A stretch of DNA of 64,000 bases from Adiantum capillus-veneris. Its lineage: Eukaryota; Streptophyta; Polypodiopsida; Polypodiales; Pteridaceae. The position numbers and the translations under genes were made by a program. Shown piece after piece: positions 53,566 through 64,000 of this stretch. The stretch spans positions 45,662,279 through 45,726,278 of the forward strand of contig CM043970.1 of the NCBI GenBank assembly GCA_014529385.2. Reading direction: 5' to 3'. Each line of letters begins with the position of its first letter. Position 1 is the stretch's first letter. A model generated the notes under the pieces. The model made no database searches and was not told the DNA's origin. It worked only from the letters and a program-made list of their open reading frames with translations.

Positions 53566-53710
53566 CGCTACAAGAGGTTCTTCATAGTAGCGATGCTAGT
53601 AGTGCGATGCTCAAATGTGAAAATCCATGGCATTTCTATGAGTGTCGCTATATCATTTGTTGCATAGGGATGTTCATAGCGAAGCACATAGCAATGTCGA
53701 CAAGGTAAAA
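53566..53710 (+). repeat. CACTA left terminal and subterminal repeats
   Basis: The terminal repeat is followed by short repeats such as TAGCGATGC, GTGCGATGC, GTGTCGCTATA and ATAGCGAAG. In CACTA elements such subterminal repeats bind the element's own DNA-binding protein. Confidence 0.75.
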
Positions 53711-53781
53711 AATAAACCGAGAGTGCCAAAAACTCAGATCTCAGATCTGCGTTTTGGCACTCTCGATTTACGGTATACCCG

Positions 53782-53832
<51 letters not shown>

Positions 53833-54095
53833 CCTCCCCCCCCCCCACACACACACACAAACACACATGAGGAGAGGAAGGAGATCTAGGTAAGCTCCTT
53901 CTCTCTCCTCCCTCTCATGTTCCCTTTTCCTCTTTCTCTCTCTCCCTTTCACACACACACACATTGTGTATGAGAGAGAGAGAGAGAGAGAGAGAGAATT
54001 TACACACATGCATAAATGAAAAACACATACACACACATTGAATGTACAAAGAATGTACATGCACATGCAGAAATAAACAACACATACACGTACAC

Positions 54096-54140
<45 letters not shown>

Positions 54141-54728
54141 AAAGAGAGATCAAGAGAGAGATAAGGGGAGAAAACAAAGAGAGATCGGAAAAAAATAATA
54201 CAGAAAAGAAGAGAAAATAAGAAATGAAATGTTATATTATACTTCTTCAAAATTTCAAAATGATTTATGAGACCAATCTGATAAACTCCTTGTGGATCAA
54301 ATATAATGTCTGCGTTGTCCAAGAAAATAGTGCATTGGTCGGTGAAGAGCTTCGTTAGTGTCTGTCTTTGTAAATAGATGTACTATGGCATATATAGATA
54401 AAGAGAGAGGGAAAGAAAGAGAGAGAGTCGACATATGTTTAAGATTTAGTTTTTATATTTAGGTTAGAGTTTAGATTTAGATTTAATATTAGAGCTTTGG
54501 GGTTAGGTTTAGGGTTTAACTCAAGATTTAAGGTTTAGAGTTGAAGAAGAGCGCAATCATCTCTCTCTTTTTTGTAGAGCTTAAAGGTGTTTGAAGCTAG
54601 TTAGCTTTGGAATGTTCAAAGGGTAGGCAACAACACTAGCTACTAAACGCGTTCTCAATCCATTGAGCTTGAGTGATGGAAGAGGAAAGTGGATAACTCA
54701 GGTCTTTAACAATGTATCAAGTTGGCTT

Positions 54729-54799
<71 letters not shown>

Positions 54800-55057
54800 C
54801 AGTCACAGTGTTGAGTAGAAATAAGAGCAGCTGTGAATTGCTACAATTGAGCAAGAGGCAAAGGGGTTTTGTCCACCACATGCATTGACATGGGTGTGTA
54901 GATTTCTCGTACCGACAAATATAGGCATTGACCAATAAAGACAAGATGATAACCCCAGTGGTTCTAATCCTCGTGCACCTCTAGACCAAGGTGTGTGGGG
55001 ATCGGACATGGCTAGAGAATTTGAGGTAGTCTACAATGTGATCTATAGTTTCTTGAT

Positions 55058-55120
<63 letters not shown>
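53711..55120. repeat. CACTA 5' region rich in microsatellites
   Basis: (CT)n at 53787-53830, C-run with (CA)n at 53833-53859, (GA)n at 53971-53997, (GA)n at 54099-54139, (GT)n then (GA)n at 54727-54796, (GA)n at 55061-55121. No reliable exon between them. Open frames here are driven by the repeats. Confidence 0.85.
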
Positions 55121-55123
<3 letters not shown>

Positions 55124-55696
55124 GGATGATGCCAATAGAAGATTACATTTATGTTCAAGTTATAAGGTTTTTACATTCATTAAGAGTAGTGACGACGATG
55201 TGGGGCCGTCCAACCGAAATGCCTATCTCAACAAGGATCTTATGTCCTTGTAATCAATGCAAACATGTTGTGCGACGAACAAGACATGTTTCTTTGCACC
55301 ACGTTCGTGAATTTGGTGAGTATCTATTATAGATCAAGTTGTTCCCTATTACAACTCATCGGACTCTGATGTTGGCCAAAAAACAACAATCTTGAAACTC
55401 AATAGGCGTGTTCAAAGGCGCTTTGGTCAAGCAGCATATGTGAGGCCACAAGATGTAGTCTCCGACAGCTTGGAGGGTGATCATGCATACCACATTCCCA
55501 ACAAGGCTATGTTTGAGCCCAAGATTGATGAAATGATGGAGACGATCATAGATTCAGAAAGGCTTATCTATGATGACATGAAAAGTGAAGCCGATGCACC
55601 AGGAGCATGTGTGTCTAGATTGAAGTCGCTCTTGGTTCTTCTTAACATGCAGGAAAAGTTTGGATGGAGTGACACTAGCGTCACAACACTTTTTAG

Positions 55697-55794
55697 GTGA
55701 TGTATTTCAATGTGTTTACTTCAGTAAAAAACTCTAAATGTAATAATCCGATAGATTACTTACACAAGTATACCGTAATTTTTTTGCTGTGTAG
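55697..55794 (+). other. Predicted intron in the transposase gene
   Basis: 98 bp, GTGATG...GTGTAG. Removing it keeps the frame and gives the family text across the join (codon AG/A for Arg). Confidence 0.7.
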
Positions 55795-56350
55795 ATTGCT
55801 CAAAGAGAACATACTACTATAGCTAATAATGTGATGCCAGATTCCAGAGAGGAAGAAAGAGAGATCTTGTGAAACTTGGGGATGGATTACAATTCTATTC
55901 ACGCCTGTCCTAATGACTGCATTCTTTTCCGAGGGGAGTACATAGACATGGAGAAGTGTCCGAGATGTTATTTCGAGAGATATCAATTAGATCTCCACGG
56001 AAGAAAAATGCCACAGAAGGTTTTGCAACACTTTCCTCTGCTGCCTCGCATCAAACATTTTTTTGAATGTAAGTCCATGGCCTCCCTAGCATCATGGCAC
56101 AAGGAGCATAGATCTTCAAATGGTGTGCTACAGATGCCTGTAGATTGCGTGGCTTGGAAGAATATAAACGACACATGGTTGGATTTTGCCAAGGAAGCTC
56201 AAAATTTGCACCTCAACCTGGCTATGGATGGCGTAAATCCATTTGGTCAGAGGTCAACATCTTACAGTGTATGGCCAATTGTCATCGTCAACTACAACAT
56301 TCCCCCGTGGTTGACTACCAAGAAGGAGCACCTGTTTCTAAGCTTGATTG

Positions 56351-58110
56351 TGTTGGGGCGGTGGAGAAGGGGAATGGGGAACACACCCGACACAGACGCA
56401 ATGGCCCCTATATAGCTCAGGGTATTCATAGCACCCCTGTCCTCTTGAAAAACACCTTCAAAGAAAGAAACTCACACTAGCAGGGCCTCGCCTGCACCTC
56501 GCCCAATGCACAAACACTCTGCACAATCCTCTGACAGCTACCACATAGATCTTGCCCGCTTCTCGCACTTCCAAAATTCAACACCTCTCTCTCTTTCTCT
56601 TTCACACACACAGGGGGCTCGAGGGGACGTACATGCTCACACAGACCGACACCACACACCCTGGAGACGAGCAAAGAAGAAAGGGGGGAAGGGGGGGGGG
56701 GGGGGGAGACGACGCCTAAAAACCGGCAATGAGAGCTTCTTTACACACCATATACAAAATTCATATGGCCTGCTCTAGGTCGCACCATGGCCATCACCAA
56801 TCCGTAATGAGGAGCATACACATCCCTCGCCACTTGAATTTTTCGGCACACACCTCGACAAAAAACTCCATTGTTGGCTTTACTTCGACAAAAGCCGCTT
56901 CTCGTGGCAGCCCTCGCTGGCTTTTTTCTCTCCTGAGCTTTTGCCCTTCCGAACCTCTTCACGATGATTTACCTTCCATGCTCGCTTCCATCCTCGAGCG
57001 CGCAAAGCGTTTTCCTTTTTGTCCCCTTCTCCTCTTCCTTTTCCAAGCCCAAAAGGAAAACAAAACCCTCCTCTACTCGAAAAACGTCCCCTTTGTATTT
57101 TCTTTCACTTCCCTTTTTACCTTTTCCAAGGCCAAGAAAAATTCCTTTTTTTAGCAATTGCGCCGGCGCTAGTGGCTTTGGCTTTGAGTCATTTTTTTCT
57201 CACTTACGCCTCCCATTTTTAACTAAGCTTTGAACTTCTTTTTTTTCCCTTCTTCCCCTCTTGAGTCCATCCACCCTTTTCCTCTTTTCTTTACAATTTA
57301 GAGGACAAGGATTTGATTTCAATGTCGTCGGTGCTCGGGTTCGCCCAATAAGTTTTCCGAGCATGCCACATGGGAGATCCACCTGTTGGCTGCGCGTCAT
57401 GATGTCTCGCCGGCCTCAAACAGCGTGTCCCTAACATAGAAAAAAGCATATGACCATCCATGTTCGCTACGAACTGCCGACCTCCGCCAAGCATATCTCC
57501 ATGCTCCGGACTCCGATTCAGGTGCCGTTGACTCCGACTAGCATCACATGCTGCATACTACCCACCAGACACCTGGTGAGCTTGAGAAAACACCAAATTG
57601 CACATTTCCTAATGCGACTCCCAAACGGCTCTAAACTGGCCCCTACCAAAACTTGATTGTCCATAACTTTCCATCCAGAAGCCCGATTCTCAATCCGAAA
57701 AGACCGGCGTGCTCCACAACTCAAGCACTTCCCGTGTATCATTTCACACCCGCCTTGACCAACCACCTGTGCCTGCCCAATCTGGCGAGGATCTTCAAAT
57801 GCATCCCCCTTCAACTTGCCATATCTTGCACATCCGGGCTCCGTTTGACGAGCCGTCCGGACGAGCTTCTAGAGCATCTCGAATACCACATTTTGGGGCA
57901 CATTTCCCACATAGCAAACACGGTGACTTGCCGTCATCATTATCCCACTTTGGAGGCCCCCTGGCCTAAAAAAACACTTTAAACCTGTATTTCCACTACC
58001 ACTTGCCTGTTGAGGTCTCCTACACTAGCTTTAGCCCTCTACCATGCACCTGTCATACATAGCACTGCATTGTACACTTCCCAGCACGGACTAACTTTGG
58101 TTGCACCAAC
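56351..58110. mobile_element. LTR-like insertion in the CACTA transposase gene
   Basis: Transposase text stops at LSLIV (56350) and resumes with KVNNMDVYL at about 58111. The inserted 1.75 kb starts TGTTGGGGCGG and has CCAAC near its right end (58105-58110), but no clear target duplication. It contains a TATA-like CCTATATAG at 56406-56414, a G-run at 56679-56707 and no recognisable coding sequence. Most likely a solo LTR or short LTR element of unknown family. Confidence 0.5.
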
Positions 58111-58439
58111 GGTATAAAGTGAATAATATGGATGTGTATCTTCGTCCACTATTGGAAGAGCTACAACAATTGTGGATTGGCAGAGAAGTGGTGGATATGA
58201 GCCGACACACATGTCGACGCAATGCTTTGATCAGAGGCATTCTAATGTGGACCATGCATGACAATCCAGAACTAACAGAATGCTCAAGTGAAATGTACTC
58301 AAACTCAAACACTATAAACCTTGGTTTTTCTCAAGCTTATCTATTGTCAGGTGTATACATGGAGGGCTTCAAACAAGCGGATATAGAGCATGTGTTACAT
58401 GTGGACCTAGACTTAATGGATGTTGGGTGCCCTCACTGA
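58101..58439 (+). pseudogene. Transposase exon part after the insertion
   Basis: 112 open codons; MDVYLRPLLEELQQLWIGREVVD and RNALIRGILMWTMHDNPEL are the standard Tnp2 continuation after LxSLLIPGP. The following part (58300-58439) does not match what I know of the family, perhaps a further rearrangement. Confidence 0.75.
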
Positions 58440-59133
58440 AGAAGAAAATCTACAAAGTTCATCAAGCAAATTTTCTAGAGAATCACAAGTCACACGATGG
58501 TTTTTTGGGAAGAGAGGCACCGAGGATTTTTGCTTGAGCATGGTTAGTGCAAAAGGAGATGTGTGATGATGCTTTGCCCCTAGGGATGAAGAGACTCTCT
58601 CTATGATATAAGTTACCATATTGGCCCAGACTCATGATCAATCACTTGCTTGATCCAATGCACATATTCAAGAATGTGGGTAATCTGCTGTGAGACCACA
58701 TCATTGGCAAGAAAGATACTTTGGGGGCCATAATTGACCTTAGAAATGTGGATCATATGGAGAAATATTGACCGCAGACAGCACCCAATCGATCGATAAA
58801 ACTCCCTAAAGCGCCATGGATTTTGACAAGAGACCAAGAATGCAAAGTAAAAGAGATCATTCGATTCGTGCGGATGTCCACTGGCATAATGCACTCGCTC
58901 CGAACATGTTTTACTTAAGAAGGGAAGCTTATTGGTTTGAAGTCAAACGAGATTTTGAGGATAGATTATAGAGGATTTTTTGTGGCTTTGTTTGACATGC
59001 AATGGTTCAAGATAAACATGGAGGGTTGCAATGCTATTGTGCGCAGAGGAGAGTCAGGTTTCCTTGAGGTGGATTGAACCAAAAATTGATCAACCTTCGA
59101 GACACTTTCGTACTACCCGAGCATTGTGAACAA

Positions 59134-59214
59134 GTAAGTCTGTAAATATTTAACATCCAATTTTAGAGGACTGGTGGTCTGGAAGCACTCATGTAAGTTA
59201 TGTGGAGCTTGAAG
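59134..59214 (+). other. Predicted intron in DUF4216
   Basis: 81 bp, GTAAGT...CTTGAAG; joins FVLPEHCEQ to VVFHPTNSPP. The fragment at 46.4 kb has an intron at the same CEQ position. Confidence 0.7.
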
Positions 59215-59708
59215 GTGGTATTTCATCCTACAAATTCTCCACCAAATTGGTGGTATGTCATAGAGGTATCCCTTCGTAGTGCACGAACATATGAGGGCTA
59301 CCATGTGCCAATCACAGTGGCATCACTGGAGGAGATCACAGAGGATGCTGATTCAAAAACTGCTGAGGTGGTGTTAGACGAGCTTGGCACTGCTACTCTC
59401 TATCGGATGCATGCGGAGGACCTACAAAATGAAACAGAGGACATCTACCTAAACGAAGAGCTCTATATAGACATAGGGAGTAAAGCTAAATTATGCGAGG
59501 ATAAGAGAGAGACCTCTTAAAGCCATAAACATTGTGTTTGAGCAATTTTGCTCCTTTTTATAATATATATTATATTCACTTGGAGTTTTGTCCATTCTTG
59601 TCTATATGCTATACTTGAGAAATTTAAATTGTGATTAATCAAATTATAACTTGTTCAGCTTTTCTTCTCCATTCATCATTAATATTTAATGTTTGTGTAT
59701 TTAATGCA

Positions 59709-60640
59709 GGTATAGATGATGATCAATTTCTTACTTCTTTGTCACCCGAGCAGAGGAGATGGTACGACGAGTGTCATCACTCTAGAGCACCATCGCATCG
59801 TTCCACTCCTTCAATGTTTCCCTCTGTTCGGAGCGATCATCGCGCTCCGAGAGTTTGGTGTCGACTAGACAGTCTACACACTCTTCTAGGCACAGAAGCT
59901 CTAGCAGTGGCTACGACGGTTGTTGCTGTGGAGATGCCGCTGCTGATGCTTCAACACCGCCTCGTAGTTAACGAGGCGGTGTTGCTGTGGAGATGCCGCT
60001 GTTGATGCTTCAACACCACCTCTTAGTCGATGAGGCTCCTTACCTTCCCCTTCTTTCCCCGTCCCCAAACCAGCCACGACATTGCTAACTACTCCAGGTT
60101 TTACGCGACTATCAGCTGTCCTCGCTACTCGTGCAAGAATCTTGACAAGTGGAAGCAACAAAAGGAGGCACCCAAATTGCGAGTAGAGGCAAGGAGATTG
60201 CACCACTTGGGGAGCGGCAAATGGGCATCATTTGAAGCCGATTTTGTAAGTGTTTCTGCATTGCCCTTTAGGTTTGGTAGTTATGGATAATTGTACTTTT
60301 AAAGTCTAACATAATGTATTTTTTTATGTTTTGAACAGTGGTCGATGATAGGACGTGACCCCACACCGTATGAGCGCGAGTATGTGATCAGAAAGGGCTT
60401 AAATGCCCTTATGAACACTGTTAGTTCTTGCTCTGCATGGTTAGTATTTCACTTTACTCTCTTACATTTGTTGTTTTTTAATGATAAGCTATAAAATAGA
60501 TTGTTTTGTAATTATATGTCTATACTTACAGAAAGTCTTAATGTTTTTTTCTACAGAACCCGACAGATACGCCGCTTGGATGCGATGAGACGTAGCCAGA
60601 TAGCACTAGTTTTCTTTTGTCATAGCATGTATAATGGGAT
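59709..60640 (+). pseudogene. CACTA second gene (unknown function), three exons
   Basis: A TTTAATGCAG acceptor at 59699-59708 starts an exon with GIDDDQFLTSLSPEQRRWYDE. Later text YSRFYATISCPRYSCKNLDKWKQQ and ARRLHHLGSGKWASFEADF ends at a GTAAGT donor (60247). Next exon 60340-60439 (WSMIGRDPTPYEREYVIRKGLNALMNTVSS) between ...GAACAG and GTTAGT, and a third from 60558. The position behind the transposase gene fits the DNA-binding TnpA-like product of CACTA elements, but I recognise no domain. A frame disruption exists near 59900-60030. Confidence 0.5.
59922..60034. repeat. 59 bp tandem duplication with 14 bp hairpin
   Basis: GTTGCTGTGGAGATGCCGCTG starts at 59922 and again at 59981. Between them CAACACCGCCTCGT (59952-59965), loop AGTTA, and ACGAGGCGGTGTTG (59971-59984) form a perfect 14 bp inverted repeat. 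Confidence 0.9.
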
Positions 60641-60940
60641 GATGTGTGTATGTCATTTTTGTAACTATTGATCAACGATGTATTTTCTCCATAATGACAA
60701 TTGTGTTGTAGCTATTACATTTTGGTCAAAGCTTAACAAAATCAAGTGATTTTGCCTATGATGTGTATAATTTTGTCATTATATTACTTTCGTCAATTCA
60801 CTTCCGTCAAAATACTTTTGTTAGTTTTGCATCTTTATACCAAAAACAATGTTCAATATGGTTGATGGGTGGTAGGGCATTCATTTACCTTGACACCCAA
60901 AAAAATTTATTCTTGGATGTTGCTATAGGCATCTTTATGT
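60641..60940. other. CACTA 3' non-coding sequence
   Basis: AT-rich sequence after the second gene, without coding features. A polyadenylation region is plausible but no single signal stands out. Confidence 0.5.
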
Positions 60941-61147
60941 AAGGTTCTACAATATCGCTATATGCGTCGCTAAATTAGAAACTGATGCGTCTCTATGAGC
61001 GTCGCTATTTAGAGACGCATATAGGGACGCATATAGTGACACTTATAATTCCCATTGTGACACTTGTAGCGACGCCGAGGGGTTAAAAAACCCATTCTAT
61101 TTTCATTGCTACAGTCATCACAAAAGTGTACATAACCTCTTGTATTG
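60941..61147 (+). repeat. CACTA right subterminal and terminal repeats
   Basis: ATCGCTATATGCGTCGCTAA, GAGCGTCGCTATTTAGAGACG, two copies of GACGCATATAG and AGCGACGCCGAGG, then the terminal repeat at 61132-61147. The motif family is the same as at the left end. Confidence 0.8.
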
Positions 61148-61915
61148 TTTTAAGTCAATCCTACTGAAGTAGGTTAATCCCTGTAGCTTATCAAATAGGT
61201 CTTCTACCAGTGGAACTGGAAACCTATTCTTGATAGTGATCCTATTTAGTACTCTATAGTCGACACACATATGATATGTGCCATCTTTCTTTGCACTAAT
61301 AACACTGGTGAACAAAATGGAGATGAGCTAAGCATAACCATGCCTCTCTCAACCAACTCATGCACTTGTTGCATAATCTCCTCTTGTTGAGCTTGAGAAA
61401 CTTGATAAGGAGGTTTATTAGACGGTGAGATTCCTGGAAGAAGTTCAATTGCATGGTTGTCATCCCCTTGTTTGGGAGGTAGTTCACAAGGGATGTCGTC
61501 AATAAAAACATCTTGGAACCCCTTGAGGAAATTGGATAACTCTAATTCCTTTTGATGGTTTATGTCTTCTTTTGCTAAAACATTAGGTTCATCTTGAGAA
61601 TCTTTAACAAAAATCATGTACACAGAAATAGAGCTCTTTATTGACTTATTGAAAGCTTGCTTATGTACAATGGGTATGGTACTACCCAACTCCTTAGCAT
61701 CTATGTACATATCTTTTTCCTTGCACCTAAAGTAGATTTGTCTTTCAGGGAATTTAACATTGGCAGCCATGCGATCAAACCATGGTGCCCTAGGATTACA
61801 TCCTCATGCTTGAGAGGAGAGATGAAGAAATCCTCTTTGTCCTAGGAATAAGCATAATAGACGAAGAATTTAGATGGTAATGAAAAGAATTTACAGAAGG
61901 CATTAATTAAATCGT
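61148..61915 (-). pseudogene. P3 protease end and N-terminal RT
   Basis: 61246-61770: MAANVKFPERQIYF follows, in another frame, KHEDVILG (retropepsin end); then LSNFLKGFQDVFIDDIPCELPPK, VSQAQQEEIMQQVHELVERGMV, SSPFCSPVLLV. 61118-61315 gives CVDYRVLNRITIKNRFPVPLVEDLFDKLQ and YFSRIDLK, then runs into the CACTA end. Frameshift near 61310. Confidence 0.85.
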
Positions 61916-62906
61916 GGTTATCGTGATTAAGTTCTGATAATCTTCTCGATTCTCTGATCTAATCGAGCTTCTTGAGGTGAGAATTCGGCAGCACCTTCCT
62001 CCTTGCTTCTCCTTCAAAAGGTGTGTGAACCGACAACACCTTTCTAGTGTGTAGGTGTGTGTGTATGCATTGTGTGTGTGTGTGTGAGCATAAGTGTGTG
62101 TGTGTGTGTGTGTGCAGGTCTTTAAATAGGCTCCTACAGGCTGAAAATCGACCTGGGTTGCTAAATGCATCTGGGAGCTTCTCCAGTTAAGCATGGCAAG
62201 TCTAGTTCCCTACTCACCAAGTGTCAGGTTGGCTAGTTTAACTGACTCTGAGACTTAGTTACTGGCTTGGCAGCTTTCCCAGGACTCCCACAAGGCAAGA
62301 GGACGCCCCCTAGCTGCTAAAGCTGATATGGAGTGGGCTGGAACCTGTTCCCACACAGCCTCGGGCCCCCGGTACCTCCCCGGACAGTTTTGAGAAAATT
62401 TGGTTCTAAGCTAAAACGGGTCATACGAGTCGGATTTTGATGCCGGAAATTGCTATAGCAAGCTCTAACTAAGGCGTACTGGCCCGAGTACCTGTCATAT
62501 TTAGCAGCCCCCGGGGTCCGAAAATGCATTTTTTCCAAATTTGGGGTACGGGTGCAGTTTTTCGAGACGATCAAAACTAGACGGGTCGGGTGACCAAAAA
62601 CTTACTATTTTTGGAATTTTTTTGCAAGAATTATTTTAATTCATATTTCGAAGCTTTGAAACCTTCTAAACATCATGGCACTGACAGAATTTGGAAAACT
62701 GCTAAAAATAGTAACTTTTTCCATTATGTTCATTTCATGGTACAATGGTGCTCTTTTGATAGGGGTCAGAGACCTTACACGTGCTAAGACTAGTCTGACA
62801 ACCTTACCAATATTCTAGCTTTTACCCCCTTGTACTTCCCCATATTAAATGATCAGTTTAACATGAGAAAATCATTTGGGAGAATTAGATATTAGTTTTT
62901 ATGACA
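61916..62906 (-). repeat. P3 5' LTR and leader remnant
   Basis: In element sense it starts at 62906 with TGTCATAAAAACTAATATC, like the P2 LTR at 44970. The (TG)n stretch 62049-62117 lies near the inner end. Where LTR stops and a deletion joins to the protease is not visible, and no primer site was found. Confidence 0.65.
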
Positions 62907-64000
62907 GAGAGCATAGTTGAGAAAGAGAGAGCGAGAGAGATTTCCCATCCCTCTCTCCTTCCCTTACTGCTCCACACTCTGAGCTTCCTTTCTTTCTTCA
63001 CCATGGGTTCTCCATGTCTCCTTATTCCTCCATGTCATTCGCTTCACCTCCTCTTTCTCTTGCTCTCCCCCATGGGATACTTCCCCGCTTTCCTTCATAC
63101 ATTGCAATCCAGAGTATTCTCTTCCTATTCACATTCTCATCCCTTTTTGCATGCCTCCAAAACGGATTCTAAAAATGAACCCCTCCCTAAGAAATGATGG
63201 CGCCGTCGTTGCTAGGGCCATGGAAAAATACCCCTAATGACATGGCATGGCGGGGTTTGAGGTGCACCAAATTCTGTAGGAGTAGGACCGAACAGGGCGC
63301 CTTGTCCTACTGATGAACTATTGCTTCATGGGCGAATTTGTCTGATGTCGGCATGAGTGCTTTCTTCTCCCCCCTGCCCCTCGTTTGTTGCCTACACACC
63401 ATCCTCCTTTTTCTTTCCCTCTTCACACATAACCCCTTATGTTTATTTAAATGGGTGGAGTTTTATGGCGGGAAACCTTTGTTTGGCTTTGTAATACAGT
63501 GCATTTTGCATGCACACCGACCAAGACATTGCTAAGCGCCAAATATCATCCAAAGCATTGCCTACCACACCATTATGACCGACCTCCCCCTTCCATATGG
63601 GCATTCCCCGCAATCAATGCTCTCCAAGAGTCGACCTTCTCAATTGAAAGCTCATCAAGAACTTCATGTGCATTTGTAAGAGCACCACAATTAATTACAT
63701 ATCAACAAAGTCAGCGTGAAAACATCATATTAGGCATACTTATCGGCCAAAGCATCATCCACGAACCACATTTGGCCGAGACCCAGTGCCAATCCATCCA
63801 AAACTCTCTTGTCATTGCCCTATTTGGAATAATCTGACAATCAATGCTCCTCATCAGTTTTTCTCGTAATTAGCATATATTAATTGTTCGAGTAAGTGGC
63901 ATCTATTAACTCTTCTATTTTGTAGATCATCCCTTTATTAAATGTTTTTCAGTTTTGCCTCCCCCTACATTGCAGCCTAGACCAGCATGCATGGTGGTAG
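62907..64000. other. Unassigned DNA
   Basis: 1.1 kb with no recognisable gene or element. Pyrimidine-rich stretches at 62930-63090; open frames up to 128 codons carry no motif. Confidence 0.4.

Larger units (their letters stand above)
55126..59520 (+). pseudogene. CACTA Tnp2-type transposase gene
   Basis: Domains in order: transposase-associated domain (RILCPCNQCKHVVRRTRH..VREFGEYL, 55210-55330); KLLVLLNMQ-type region to 55696; intron 55697-55794 (GT-AG; exons join ...TTLFR to LLKENIL); transposase domain at 55876-56345 (YNSIHACPNDCILFRGEY, CPRC, NLHLNLAMDGVNPFGQRSTSYSVWPIVIVNYNIPPW); an insertion at 56351-58110; continuation NNMDVYLRPLLEELQQLW, GILMWTMHDNP; at 58620-58920 LLDPMHIFKNVGNLL and IIGKKDTLGAIIDL; DUF4216 at 58921-59133 (IDYRGFFVALFDMQWFKINMEG) and, after intron 59134-59214, FHPTNSPPNWWYVIEV. 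Stops in several places. Confidence 0.85.
53566..61147 (+). mobile_element. CACTA (En/Spm-type) DNA transposon, degenerate autonomous
   Basis: 7582 bp. Ends: CGCTACAAGAGGTTC on the left, CAATACAAGAGGTTA (reverse complement of the right end), diverged forms of the CACTACAAGA-type terminal repeat. TTT flanks both sides (53563-53565, 61148-61150), the 3 bp duplication typical of CACTA. Removing it restores P3 RT colinear with P2. It carries a Tnp2-type transposase gene and a second gene, and AGCGACGC/GTCGCTAT-type subterminal repeats at both ends. Confidence 0.87.
52904..62906 (-). mobile_element. P3: chromodomain-family gypsy fragment split by a CACTA element
   Basis: Minus strand. 61148-62906 holds LTR-like sequence, the end of the protease and the N-terminal RT; 52904-53565 holds the rest of RT and the start of RNase H (FEVQCNACGDCLGVVL text, broken). 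The two parts are colinear with P2 (42130-43140). It ends at the P1 junction at 52903/52904, so the integrase side is missing; gag and most of the protease are also missing on the other side. Confidence 0.85.

Noticed and set aside
53734-54322. Open frames of 135-147 codons
   Set aside because: Ser-Leu and Arg-Glu runs from CT/GA microsatellites; no gene.
56506-57982. Several open frames of 90-141 codons
   Set aside because: Inside the LTR-like insertion; proline/serine-rich translation of C/T-rich DNA without motifs.
62901-63840. Possible host exons (98 and 128 codons)
   Set aside because: No domain, no convincing splice sites or start context.

Overview
This is a transposon-dense stretch of a land-plant nuclear genome. 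No host gene can be supported. Nearly everything recognisable is a retrotransposon or a CACTA DNA transposon, most of it broken by stop codons, frameshifts and nested insertions. The plant assignment rests on plant-type clades: Ty3/gypsy elements with a second, archaeal-type RNase H (Tat type), a Tnt1/Tork-like Ty1/copia element, chromodomain gypsy elements, and a CACTA transposase gene with a DUF4216 domain. A Penelope-like reverse transcriptase fragment and the overall mix hint at a fern, lycophyte or gymnosperm rather than a flowering plant, but the sequence does not settle this.

Layout. (1) 1-4.19 kb: gypsy element E0 on the minus strand, entering from outside the window, with its presumed 5' LTR. 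(2) 4.19-30.6 kb: an old non-coding array carrying palindromic motifs, split by three insertions of one Tat-type gypsy family: a truncated solo LTR (4781-5886), element M1 (5997-21734) and element M2 (22417-30261). M1 is itself interrupted by a near-intact minus-strand copia element, copia A (10919-19489). The 5' LTR of copia A is split by a 3.09 kb plus-strand non-autonomous copia, copia B (16320-19412), with perfect 5 bp target duplications. (3) 30.6-31.4 kb: Penelope-like RT fragment. (4) 31.8-42.1 kb: gypsy element E3 (minus) with gag, protease, RT-RNase H, a doubled integrase zinc module, integrase, and in the same frame beyond integrase a second retropepsin-like domain. Its leader carries four 24 bp palindromes. 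(5) 42.1-46.2 kb: chromodomain gypsy P2 (plus) and its LTR. (6) 46.3-46.9 kb: CACTA transposase fragment. (7) 48.2-52.9 kb: degenerate plus-strand copy (P1) of the Tat family. (8) 52.9-62.9 kb: a P2-family chromodomain element (P3, minus) split in its RT by a 7.6 kb CACTA element (53566-61147) with matching terminal inverted repeats and a TTT duplication. (9) 62.9-64.0 kb: nothing recognised.

The nesting gives a relative order of events: array, then Tat elements, then copia A, then copia B; and separately P1, then P3, then CACTA, then an LTR-like insert inside the CACTA gene. The observations most worth follow-up are the C-terminal second protease-like domain and duplicated zinc module of E3, the palindrome family shared by the E3 leader and the array where Tat elements inserted, the clean autonomous/non-autonomous copia nest, and the Penelope-like fragment.
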